In this document: piece by piece, positions 1 to 6,947 of the stretch
How the letters are laid out: every line of letters begins with the position of its first letter
How positions within the stretch are numbered: the first letter of the stretch is position 1
Assembly: GCA_036556965.1 (NCBI GenBank)
Contig: DATBIO010000024.1
Span: 1-16,789, forward strand
Source: DATBIO01 sp036556965
Lineage (GTDB): Bacteria; Acidobacteriota; Vicinamibacteria; Fen-336
Direction of reading: 5' to 3'
Length of the DNA: 16,789 bases
Program-made: the position numbers and the translations under genes
Notes under the pieces: generated by a model
The model's input: the letters and a program-made list of their open reading frames with translations, nothing else
Told to the model about the DNA's origin: nothing
Databases searched by the model: none

Positions 1-293
1 CGGAGCACGAGGCCCACCGTGCCCCGCTGCTGGAAGACGTTGCAGCGGAACCGGCCCAGGCCGGGCACCGAATACGCGATGTCGATCTCGAGGTTGTCCT
101 TGAACTTCTGCTTCTGGCGGTTGCTCATGATGGAGAACGCCATGGCGATGGTGTCCTCCTGCATGAGGCGCTTGGTCTCCACCAGGGGGATGAGCTCGCC
201 GTTGATGCGCAGCACCGGGTGCGAGCCCACCTTGAGGTGGAGGTCGGAGGCCTTGCGCTCCGAGGCAATTTTCAGGAGATCGTTTATATGCAT
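1..293 (-). CDS. pilT: Type IV pilus retraction ATPase PilT-like, N-terminal part (cut by window edge)
   Basis: About 97 codons of the N-terminal domain are present; the ATPase core with Walker A lies beyond the left edge. Visible PilT-family signatures are the start MHINDLLKIASERKASDLHL, then SHPVLRINGEL, a helix with SIMSNRQKQKF, and VPGLGRFRCNVFQQRG. In this family the PAS-like N-domain packs on the RecA-like ATPase that powers pilus retraction as a hexamer at the inner membrane. The ATG at 291-293 starts 3 bases after the ilvE stop and is preceded by GAGG inside the end of ilvE, so translation is probably coupled to ilvE. PilT cannot be told from its paralogue PilU on this fragment, but the family call is firm. 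Confidence 0.88.
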   Translation of the reverse strand, partial: MHINDLLKIASERKASDLHLKVGSHPVLRINGELIPLVETKRLMQEDTIAMAFSIMSNRQKQKFKDNLEIDIAYSVPGLGRFRCNVFQQRGTVGLVL

Positions 294-296
294 GCG

Positions 297-1271
297 CTAC
301 CTCGCGGCCGTCTTGGCGGCCCGTCCGCCCGAGGCGGCCGCCCCGGCCTCCCGCACGAAGGTGAGCCATCCGAACTCGTCGGGCACGCGGCACTCGATCA
401 CGTCGAAGAACGCGCGCTGGAGCTGCTCGGTGACGGGGCCGCGCGCGCCCCGGCCGACCACGATCTTGTCCACGGAGCGGATGGGGGTGATCTCGGCCGC
501 GGTGCCGGTGAAGAACACCTCGTCCGCGATGTAGAGGAGCTCGCGGGGGAGGCGCTCCTCCGCCACCGGGATGCCGAGCCGCCGGGCGAGCTGGATGACG
601 CTGTCGCGCGTGATGCCGGGGAGCACGGAGGAGACGAGGGAGGGAGTGATGAGCTTCCCGTTCTTGACCACGAACAGGTTCTCCCCGCTCCCCTCGGAGA
701 GGTAGCCCTCCGCGTCGAGGGCGATGCCCTCCACGTAGCCCTCCTTGAGGGCCTCCATCTTGATGAGCTGCGAGTTCATGTAGTTGGCCGCGGTCTTGGC
801 CATGGTGGGAAGGGTGTTGGGGGCCATGCGCGTCCAGGAGCTGATGCGCACGTCCACCCCGCGCTCCAGCGCCTCCGGGCCGAGGTACTTGCCCCAGTCC
901 CACACCATGACGGCCACGTCCACCGGGCAGGGGAAGGGGTTCACCCCCAGCTGGCCGTAGCCGCGGTACACCACGGGCCGGATGTAGCAGGCGTCCATGC
1001 GGTTGGCGGAGATGGTGTCCAGGATGGCCTGGTTCATCTCGTCCGGGGAGTAGGGGATGTCCATGCGGTAGATCTTGGCGGAGTCGTAGAGGCGCTGGGT
1101 GTGGGCGTCGAGGCGGAAGACCGCGGGCCCGTCCGGGGTGGCGTAGCAGCGCGCCCCCTCGAAGACGGCGGATCCGTAGTGGACGACGTGGGATCCGATG
1201 TGGATGCGGGCGTCGTCCCAGGGGACCAGCTTCCCGTTCATCCAGATCTTGTCCGACTTGGGGAAGGTCAT
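297..1271 (-). CDS. ilvE: Branched-chain-amino-acid aminotransferase (class IV, PLP)
   Basis: 324 aa. It transfers the amino group between glutamate and the 2-keto acids of Leu, Ile and Val, the last step of their synthesis, in the cytoplasm. The sequence follows the E. coli IlvE pattern closely: RIHIGSHVVHYGSAVFEG near residues 22-39, HTQRLYDSAKIYR at 58-69, PLP-binding Lys159 in PTMAKTAANY, the EGIALDAEGYLSEGSGENLF block at 181-200, LPGITRD, and FFTGTAAEITPIRSVD. The Ala/Gly-rich tail after WLTFV is longer than usual. The ATG at 1269-1271 has GAGGAG 9 bases upstream. It is the first gene after a strong promoter at 1374-1402 and is followed 3 bases later by the pilT-like gene, an odd pairing of amino-acid synthesis with motility. 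Confidence 0.96.
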   Translation of the reverse strand: MTFPKSDKIWMNGKLVPWDDARIHIGSHVVHYGSAVFEGARCYATPDGPAVFRLDAHTQRLYDSAKIYRMDIPYSPDEMNQAILDTISANRMDACYIRPVVYRGYGQLGVNPFPCPVDVAVMVWDWGKYLGPEALERGVDVRISSWTRMAPNTLPTMAKTAANYMNSQLIKMEALKEGYVEGIALDAEGYLSEGSGENLFVVKNGKLITPSLVSSVLPGITRDSVIQLARRLGIPVAEERLPRELLYIADEVFFTGTAAEITPIRSVDKIVVGRGARGPVTEQLQRAFFDVIECRVPDEFGWLTFVREAGAAASGGRAAKTAAR

Positions 1272-1373
1272 GCCGGAAGGCTCCTCATGATCAGAGAGAG
1301 ATAGCAGCGCGTGGGGCGTTGCTGCCGCTGACGAGAGCGCGCGTGCGCCGCATGACGTGCGTCGGGCGCGATG

Positions 1374-1402
1374 ATCTTAGCGTCGGCCCCCCGCCGTGTC
1401 AA
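1374..1402 (-). promoter_or_regulatory. Sigma-70-type promoter of ilvE(-pilT)
   Basis: On the minus strand a perfect -35 box TTGACA (1402-1397) is separated by exactly 17 bases from TAAGAT (1379-1374). Predicted transcription start is near 1367, giving a leader of about 96 nt before the ilvE ATG. The surroundings are AT-richer than the rest of the window. A second TGACA lies 23 bp upstream (1424-1420), in the same orientation, and could be half of an activator or repressor site; that part is speculative. Confidence 0.75.
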
Positions 1403-1442
1403 TGAAGTTGTTGCCACTCTGTCAGTTAGTGCCGGGGCCGGC

Positions 1443-2378
1443 CTATTGCCGCTCGCCGCAGAAGGGGCAGGTGTCGGAGCGGGCGTGGAGGGGCTTCCGG
1501 CAGTGCCAGCAGAACGAGGCCTTGGGGGCCTCCCGGGCCTTCAGGCGCTTGCGGATGTCGTCGAGCTCCGTCGCCTTGTGGTCGATGTCGGCGGCGGTGG
1601 CGAGGTCCTCGAGCAGCTCGGAGGCCCGCTGGTAGCGGTCGGCCACCTCGGGGGCGATGGCCTTCATCACGATGTCCGAGATCTCCTTGGGGATCTGCCC
1701 GTTGCGCAGGCGGGGGGGCGTGCAGCGGCCCTGCGCGATCATGCGCTCGATCTGCGCGGGGTTGGGGCTGAAATAGGGGAGCGTGCCCGTCAGCATCTGG
1801 TAGCACAGCACGCCCACCGAGTAGATGTCGGAGGCGAGGACGGCGCGCCCCTGGAACTGCTCGGGGGCCATGTAGGGCGGGCTGCCGATCACGGTGGTGG
1901 CGTGGCTCTTCTCCAGGAAGCGCGAGGTGCCGAAGTCGGCCACCTTGCACACGCCGCTCTCCGAGATGAGCACGTTGGCGGGACGCAGGTCGCGGTGCAG
2001 CACCTGGTTCTGGTGGGCGTGGTCCACGCCGCGCAGGACCTGCACCGTGTAGTTCAGGGCGCGGGGCACGTCCAGGCTCTTCTCGCGGTCCAGCGTGCCC
2101 TCCAGGCTCTCCCCCTTCACGTACTCCATGACGATGAAGAAGACGCCGTCCACCTTCTCCGCGGTCACGATGCCCACGATGTTGGGGTGGTCGAGGGCGG
2201 CCAGCAGCCGCGGCTCCTGGAGGAGCTCGTCGAAGTCGCCCCCCTGCCGGTGGGGCACCTTGATGGCGACCTTCTTGTCGATCCACAGGTCCTTGGCCAG
2301 GAAGACGGTGCCGAAGCCGCCGGAGCCCAGGTTGGAGAGGATCTGGTACTTGCCGACGACCTGTCCCAGGAGGAACAT
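1443..2378 (-). CDS. Soluble Ser/Thr protein kinase with C-terminal zinc ribbon
   Basis: 311 aa, Hanks-type kinase. Visible elements: glycine loop LGSGGFGTV (17-25), ATP-binding Lys40 in VAIK, a probable helix-C Glu55, hinge MEYVKGESL, catalytic loop HRDLRPAN (Asp130, Asn135), DFG at 148-150, and APE at 171-173. The catalytic loop has Arg132 where bacterial kinases usually have Lys. A charged stretch of roughly 265-285 links to a CWHC...CPFC ribbon (Cys290/293 and 304/307) that could bind zinc. There is no membrane segment and no PASTA or other sensor domain, so it should be cytosolic. Substrate is unknown. It lies 42 bases after rsmE, has no Shine-Dalgarno sequence, and has a TATACT box just upstream, so it may have its own near-leaderless promoter. 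Kinase activity is likely; the role is not inferable beyond context. Confidence 0.92.
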   Translation of the reverse strand: MFLLGQVVGKYQILSNLGSGGFGTVFLAKDLWIDKKVAIKVPHRQGGDFDELLQEPRLLAALDHPNIVGIVTAEKVDGVFFIVMEYVKGESLEGTLDREKSLDVPRALNYTVQVLRGVDHAHQNQVLHRDLRPANVLISESGVCKVADFGTSRFLEKSHATTVIGSPPYMAPEQFQGRAVLASDIYSVGVLCYQMLTGTLPYFSPNPAQIERMIAQGRCTPPRLRNGQIPKEISDIVMKAIAPEVADRYQRASELLEDLATAADIDHKATELDDIRKRLKAREAPKASFCWHCRKPLHARSDTCPFCGERQ

Positions 2379-2391
2379 GCAGGGCGCGCGG

Positions 2392-2397
2392 AGTATA
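2392..2397 (-). promoter_or_regulatory. Possible -10 box for the kinase gene
   Basis: TATACT on the minus strand lies 13 bases before the kinase ATG in the 42-base rsmE-kinase gap. Spaced 17 bases upstream is only CGGGCC, so no -35 is recognisable. If used, the leader would be about 7 nt, in keeping with the missing ribosome binding site. Confidence 0.35.
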
Positions 2398-2420
2398 CCG
2401 CGCCGCCTCCGGCCGGCCCG

Positions 2421-3149
2421 TCAGCGCAGGTCGCCCCACAGCGCCTGCGCCAGCGCCACCGCGGCCACCGCCGCCGTCTCCGCGCGCAGGATCCGCGGTC
2501 CGAGCCGCACGGGCGTGAAGCCGGCCTCGCGCAGCCGCGCCAGCTCCCGGTCCTCCCAGCCCCCCGCGGGCCCCACCAGGGCCTGCACCGCCGCCACGTC
2601 TCCCGCGGCGCCGAAGGGCGAGTCCGTGGCCTCGGGGGCGAGCACCAGGCGCAGCCCCGCGAAGGGCTCCGCGGCCAGGGCGTCCAGCATGGCCGTGGGC
2701 GCCACGCGCGGCACCACCGCGCGGCCGCACTGCTCCGCGGCTCCGCTCGCCACCTTGTCCCAGCGGTCCTGCCGCGACCCCTGCAGGGCGGGCCGGGCGG
2801 CGGCGTCGGTGCGCGCGGTGATCACCGGCCGCAGCTCGCCCACGCCGAGCTCGGTGGCCTTCTGGATGACCAGCTCCATGCGGTCGCCCTTGAGGGCGGC
2901 CACGGCCAGGCTGACGAAGAGCGGCGACTCGGCGCGGGCGGGCACGGCCGCGGTCACGCGCGCGGTGACCTCCTTGCGCGTCACCGAGTCGAGCAGCGCC
3001 TCGAACTCCGCGCCGCCGCCGTCGAAGACGCGCACCACGGCCCCCGGGCGCAGGCGCAGCACCTCGCGCGCGTGGTGGGCGGAGTGCTCGGGCAGGGTGA
3101 GGCGCGCCCCGGGGGCGGCCTCGGGCACGTGGAAGCGGTGGACGGTCAC
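2421..3149 (-). CDS. rsmE: 16S rRNA m3U1498 methyltransferase RsmE
   Basis: 242 aa. RsmE uses SAM to methylate N3 of U1498 in 16S rRNA of the 30S subunit. The N-terminal PUA-like part (HRFHVPE...HHAREVLRLRPGAVVRVFDG) is followed by the SPOUT domain with QKATELGVGELRPV, EQCGRAVVPRV, LVGPAGGWEDRE and LGPRILRAETA, the knot region that binds SAM. The usual GPEGG is GPAGG here, a loss of the acidic residue. The start is GTG at 3147-3149, overlapping the prmA stop by four bases (GTGA). A strong GGAGG at 3157-3161, 7 bases upstream, lies inside prmA, so translation is coupled. The position after prmA matches the Bacillus dnaK operon. Confidence 0.94.
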   Translation of the reverse strand: MTVHRFHVPEAAPGARLTLPEHSAHHAREVLRLRPGAVVRVFDGGGAEFEALLDSVTRKEVTARVTAAVPARAESPLFVSLAVAALKGDRMELVIQKATELGVGELRPVITARTDAAARPALQGSRQDRWDKVASGAAEQCGRAVVPRVAPTAMLDALAAEPFAGLRLVLAPEATDSPFGAAGDVAAVQALVGPAGGWEDRELARLREAGFTPVRLGPRILRAETAAVAAVALAQALWGDLR

Positions 3150-3943
3150 GCGCGCGCCTCCACCACCAGCGCGCCCCAGTCGCCGTCCTCCAGGAGCGTG
3201 GCCGCGCGCGCACCGTAGGCGGCCCGCACGACCGCCGCGTCCTCCAGGAGGAAGCCGGAGAGGACGAGGGCGCCGCCGGGCCGGGGCAGCCGCGACAGGG
3301 CGCCGCTCTCCGCCAGCAGCAGCGGCGCGGTGAGGTTGGCGAGCACGAGGTCGACGCTGGCGGGGCGCACGGCGCGGCCGGCGTCCCCCTGGAAGAGGCA
3401 GAGGGCGACGCCGTTCAGGCGCGCGTGGTGGGCGGCCCAGGCCAGGGCCTCGGGGTCGTTGTCGACGCCCACCGCGGAGGCCGCGCCGCGGCGCAGGGCG
3501 GCGATGGCCAGGATGGCGCTGCCGCAGCCCACGTCGAGCACGCGGCCACGGACCGCGCGCTCGCCCAGCGCGCGCAGGCAGAGGCGCGTGGTCTCGTGCG
3601 TGCCGGTGCCGAAGGCGGCGCCCGGCTCCACGACGAGCAGCCTCTCGGGAGGAGCGTCGGGCACGGCCCAGGGCGGCGCCACCTGGAAGCCGGCGGCGGC
3701 GAAGGGCTGGAAGCCTGCCCGGAAGCGGGCCACCCAGTCCACCTCCGGCACGGGCACCGCGCGCAGGCGGGCGCCCGGCAAACGAGCGAGGGCCTGGGCC
3801 AGGGCCTCGGCCAGCCCGGGGCGGGGAAGGTAATAGGCGAGGAGGCGGTCTCCCGACTCCTCGATGCCCGTCGTGCCCAGCTCGTGGAGGATGGCGATGG
3901 CTTCCTCGGCCCGGCCAGGGGGGACGAGGACCTCGAAGGCCAA
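3146..3943 (-). CDS. prmA: Ribosomal protein L11 methyltransferase PrmA
   Basis: About 265 aa. PrmA trimethylates ribosomal protein L11 using SAM. The N-terminal substrate-binding domain begins FEVLVPPGRAEEAIAILHEL and has DWVARFRAGFQPF. Then come FGTGTHETTRLCL, SAM motif I VLDVGCGSAIL, the acidic VGVDNDPEA, and the NLTAPLLL motif. Motif I carries Ala where GSGIL is usual. No ATG or GTG is available near the expected N-terminus. TTG at 3943-3941 is chosen because it leaves a normal-length protein. CTG at 3964-3962, overlapping the dnaJ stop and with GAAGGA 9 bases upstream, is a real alternative (272 aa). The frame stays open upstream through dnaJ, but that part is not PrmA-like. Confidence 0.88.
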   Translation of the reverse strand: MAFEVLVPPGRAEEAIAILHELGTTGIEESGDRLLAYYLPRPGLAEALAQALARLPGARLRAVPVPEVDWVARFRAGFQPFAAAGFQVAPPWAVPDAPPERLLVVEPGAAFGTGTHETTRLCLRALGERAVRGRVLDVGCGSAILAIAALRRGAASAVGVDNDPEALAWAAHHARLNGVALCLFQGDAGRAVRPASVDLVLANLTAPLLLAESGALSRLPRPGGALVLSGFLLEDAAVVRAAYGARAATLLEDGDWGALVVEARA

Positions 3944-3960
3944 GGGGGCCGGCGCGGCGC

Positions 3961-5028
3961 TCAGCCCAGGATGTCCTTCACCTTGTCGACGAACGAGCGC
4001 TCCTTGGGCCGCACCTCGGGAGCGGGCAGGGTCTTGGCCAGCTGCTCGAGGAGCCGGCGCTGCTCGGCGTTGAGCTTGGTGGGCACCACCACCTTCACCG
4101 CCACCGCCAGGTCCCCGCGCCCGCGCGCGCCCAGGTTGGGCACGCCCTGCCCGCGCACGCGCAGCACGGTGCCGCCCTGCGTGCCCTCGGGCACCGTGAC
4201 CTTGGCCTGGCCGCCGTCCAGGGTGGGGACCTCGAGCAGGAGCGTGTTGCCGTCGCGCTGGAAGAGCGCGTGGTCCTCCACGCGCACCACGACGTAGAGG
4301 TCTCCCGGGGGCCCTCCCTGGCTGCCCGCCTCGCCTTCTCCCGCGATGCGGAGCTGGCTGCCCGTGTCCACGCCGGGCGGGATCTTGAGCTGGAGGCGCC
4401 GCTCCCGCGGGACCTGCCCCTGCCCGCGGCACTCCTTGCACTGGCTGGTCACCACGCGCCCCGTGCCCCGGCAGCGCCCGCACGTGCGCGCCACGCTGAA
4501 GAAGCCCTGCTGGAAGGTGACCTGGCCGGCGCCGTTGCAGGCGGTGCAGGCGATGGGCTCCGTCCCCGGCGCGCTGCCCGAGCCGCTGCACGTGGGGCAG
4601 GTCTCCACGCGCGGGATCTGCACGTGGGTCTCCGTCCCGAAGGCGGCCTCCTCCAGCGTGAGGTCGAGGTTGTAGCGGAGGTCGGAGCCTCGCCGCGGCC
4701 CCGCGCGCCGGCGCCCGAAGAGGTCGCCCAGGCCGAAGAGGTCGCCGAGGATGTCGCCGAAGTCGGCGAAGACCGTGGGGTCGAACCCGAAGCCGCCGCT
4801 GGCGGTGGCGCCGAACATGTCGTACCGGCGCCGCTTCTCCGGGTCCCCGAGCACGCTGTAGGCCTCGGCCGCCTCCTTGAAGCGGTCCTCGGCCTCCTTG
4901 TCCCCCGGGTTGCGGTCGGGGTGGTGCTGCAGCGCCAGCTTGCGGTAGGCGGACTTGATGTCGGCCTCGGAGGCGCGGCGCTCCACCCCGAGAACCGCGT
5001 AGTAGTCGACGCCGCGGGTCCTAGGCAT
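3961..5028 (-). CDS. dnaJ: Chaperone DnaJ (type I Hsp40)
   Basis: 355 aa, somewhat shorter than E. coli DnaJ (376). DnaJ delivers unfolded clients to DnaK and triggers its ATPase. The J domain holds DYYAVLGV and the HPD triad at 36-38. A short Gly/Phe-type linker follows (SGGFGFDPTVFADFGDILGD). The zinc-finger domain has all four repeats: CPTCSGSG, CTACNGAG, CGRCRGTG and CKECRGQG. The C-terminal client-binding part includes IPPGVDTGSQLRIAGEGE and GDLYVVVRV. It starts 33 bases after dnaK. The ATG at 5026-5028 has no Shine-Dalgarno sequence; the spacer is instead a C/T tract (5031-5050). Translation may depend on ribosomes finishing dnaK. Confidence 0.96.
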   Translation of the reverse strand: MPRTRGVDYYAVLGVERRASEADIKSAYRKLALQHHPDRNPGDKEAEDRFKEAAEAYSVLGDPEKRRRYDMFGATASGGFGFDPTVFADFGDILGDLFGLGDLFGRRRAGPRRGSDLRYNLDLTLEEAAFGTETHVQIPRVETCPTCSGSGSAPGTEPIACTACNGAGQVTFQQGFFSVARTCGRCRGTGRVVTSQCKECRGQGQVPRERRLQLKIPPGVDTGSQLRIAGEGEAGSQGGPPGDLYVVVRVEDHALFQRDGNTLLLEVPTLDGGQAKVTVPEGTQGGTVLRVRGQGVPNLGARGRGDLAVAVKVVVPTKLNAEQRRLLEQLAKTLPAPEVRPKERSFVDKVKDILG

Positions 5029-5061
5029 GGGCGCGGGGGAGGGGGAGGCCGGGGTCCGCGG

Positions 5062-6870
5062 TCACGGGCGGAGCATGGCCTGGCCCAGGAGGCTGGCCGC
5101 CTTCTCCATCTCCTGCAGGCGGCTCTTCAGCTCGCCCAGGTCGCTGGCTTCCGCCCGCGCCTTCTTGGCGCGCTCCATGGCCTCCAGGATGCGGCCCTGC
5201 TCGTCGGAGGTCAGCTTGCCCTCCAGGGCCTGGATGGAGCGCATGGTGTTGGTGACCAGCCCTTCCAGCTGCCGCACCACCGCCTCGTGCTCGCGGCGCG
5301 TGCGCTCGGCCTGGTCGCGCAGCTTGGCCTCCGCGGTGAGGCGGCCCAGCTCGGACTGGCTGAGCCCGCCCGAGGGGTGGATGACCATGGACTGGCTGCG
5401 CCCGGTGGCCTGGTCCTGCGCGGACACGGACATGATGCCGTTCACGTCTATCTCGAAGGTGACCTCGATCTGGGGCACGCCCTTGGGGGCGGGGGGGATG
5501 TTGGTCAGCTCGAACTTGGCCAGGCTCTTGTTGTAGGCGGCCATGTCGCTCTCGCCCTGCAGGGCGTGCACCTCGACCTTGGTCTGGTTGTCGGCCACGG
5601 TGGTGAAGATGCGGCTCTTGCGGGTGGGGATGGTGCTGTTGCGCTCGATGAGGGGCGTGAAGGTGCCGTCCTTGGTCTCGATGCCCAGGGTGTGGGGGGT
5701 CACGTCGAGGAGCACCAGCTCCTTGACCTCGCCCGCGATGATCCCCGTCTGGATGGCCGCCCCCATGGCGATGCCCTCGTCGGGGTTGATGGTGCGGTTC
5801 GATTCCTTTCCGAAGACGCGGCGGACGACCTCGCTCACCTTGGGGGCGCGGGTCTGCCCTCCCACCAGCAGGACCTCGTCGATCTGCTCCGGCTTCAGCC
5901 CGGCGTCGGCCAGGGCCTGCCGGCACGGCTCCACCGTGCGCTCCAGGAGGTCGTCGGTGAGCGACTCGTACTTCTGGCGGCTGAGGACGGTGTTGAGGTG
6001 CTTGGGCCCGGAGGCGTCGGCGGAGATGAAGGGGAGCACGATCTCGGCCTGCTGCGCGGTGCTGAGCTCGCACTTGGCCTTCTCCGCCGCCTCCTTGAGG
6101 CGCTGGAGGGCCATGCGGTCCTGGCGCAGGTCGATGCCGCAGTCCTTGAGGAAGGCGGCGATGAGCCAGTCGATGATGCGCTGGTCGAAGTCCTCGCCGC
6201 CCAGGAAGGTGTCGCCCCCGGTGGCGCGCACCTGGAACAGCCCCTCCGCCAGCTCCAGGATCGAGATGTCGAAGGTGCCCCCGCCCAGGTCGAAGACGGC
6301 CACGAACTGCCCGCGCTCGTTCTTGCCCAGCCCGTAGGCCAGGGCCGCCGCCGTGGGCTCGTTGATGATGCGCAGGACCTTCAGGCCCGCGATGAGGCCG
6401 GCGTCCTTGGTGGCCTGCCGCTGGGGGTCCGTGAAGTAGGCGGGGCAGGTGATGATGGCCTCGTCCACCGCCTCCCCCAGGTAGTCCTCCGCCGCCGCCT
6501 TGAGCTTCTGCAGCACGAAGGCGGAGATCTCCGGGGGGGAGTAGACGCGGTCCTCGATCTGGATGTGCACGTCGCCGTTGGGCGCCTCGGCCAGCGTGTA
6601 GGGCATGAAGCGCCGCGCGGCCTCGACCTCCTTGGAGCTGAACTTGCGGCCGATGAGCCGCTTCACCGCGGAGACGGTGTTCTTGGGGTTGGTCAGGGCC
6701 TGGCGCTTGGCGATCTGGCCCACCAGACGCTCGCCCTTGGTGGTGAAGCCGACGATGGAGGGGGTGGTGCGGGCGCCTTCCTGGTTGGGGATCACCTGGG
6801 GCACGCCTCCCTCCATGACCGCCACGCAGGAGTTCGTCGTGCCCAGGTCGATGCCGATGACCTTGCCCAA
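5062..6870 (-). CDS. dnaK: Chaperone DnaK (Hsp70)
   Basis: 602 aa. ATP-driven folding chaperone acting with DnaJ and GrpE. Visible: GIDLGTTNSCVAVMEGG at the N-terminus, INEPTAAALAYGL, the phosphate loop FDLGGGTFDIS, VLLVGGQTRAPKV, and linker LVLLDVTPHTLGIET, in which HT replaces the usual LS. The substrate domain has NSTIPTRKS and VEVHALQGE. It is some 35 residues shorter than E. coli DnaK, ending at LLGQAMLRP, so the helical lid is present but the usual acidic disordered tail is missing. CPAYFTDPQRQATKDAG replaces the more common VPAYFNDSQRQ. The start is TTG at 6870-6868, identified by alignment (GKVIGIDLG) and a perfect AAGGAG 9 bases upstream. Confidence 0.97.
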   Translation of the reverse strand: MGKVIGIDLGTTNSCVAVMEGGVPQVIPNQEGARTTPSIVGFTTKGERLVGQIAKRQALTNPKNTVSAVKRLIGRKFSSKEVEAARRFMPYTLAEAPNGDVHIQIEDRVYSPPEISAFVLQKLKAAAEDYLGEAVDEAIITCPAYFTDPQRQATKDAGLIAGLKVLRIINEPTAAALAYGLGKNERGQFVAVFDLGGGTFDISILELAEGLFQVRATGGDTFLGGEDFDQRIIDWLIAAFLKDCGIDLRQDRMALQRLKEAAEKAKCELSTAQQAEIVLPFISADASGPKHLNTVLSRQKYESLTDDLLERTVEPCRQALADAGLKPEQIDEVLLVGGQTRAPKVSEVVRRVFGKESNRTINPDEGIAMGAAIQTGIIAGEVKELVLLDVTPHTLGIETKDGTFTPLIERNSTIPTRKSRIFTTVADNQTKVEVHALQGESDMAAYNKSLAKFELTNIPPAPKGVPQIEVTFEIDVNGIMSVSAQDQATGRSQSMVIHPSGGLSQSELGRLTAEAKLRDQAERTRREHEAVVRQLEGLVTNTMRSIQALEGKLTSDEQGRILEAMERAKKARAEASDLGELKSRLQEMEKAASLLGQAMLRP

Positions 6871-6879
6871 GCGGAGTCT

Positions 6880-6885
6880 CTCCTT
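6880..6885 (-). promoter_or_regulatory. Ribosome binding site deciding the TTG start of dnaK
   Basis: AAGGAG on the minus strand, 9 bases before TTG at 6870. It is the best Shine-Dalgarno match in the chaperone operon and supports the non-ATG start. Confidence 0.8.
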
Positions 6886-6895
6886 CCGGGTCCCG

Positions 6896-6935
6896 GGCCG
6901 CGGGGCGCGGCGTCGCGCGGGGCTCGTCCGCGGCC
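6896..6935 (-). repeat. Inverted repeat (stem-loop) in the grpE-dnaK gap
   Basis: GGCCGCGG (6935-6928 on the minus strand) and CCGCGGCC (6903-6896) form a perfect 8-bp inverted repeat around 24 bases. CCCG and CGGG just outside can extend it with a bulge. It fills most of the 77-base gap between grpE and dnaK and ends 10 bases before the dnaK Shine-Dalgarno. No T run follows on the minus strand, so it is more like an mRNA-processing or stability element than a classical terminator. Confidence 0.5.
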
Positions 6936-6947
6936 GCCGGGAGCGCG

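Noticed and set aside
1425..1445. GCCGGCCCCGGC after the kinase stop as an intrinsic terminator
   Set aside because: The stem is only 4-5 bp with a tiny loop and no T run follows.
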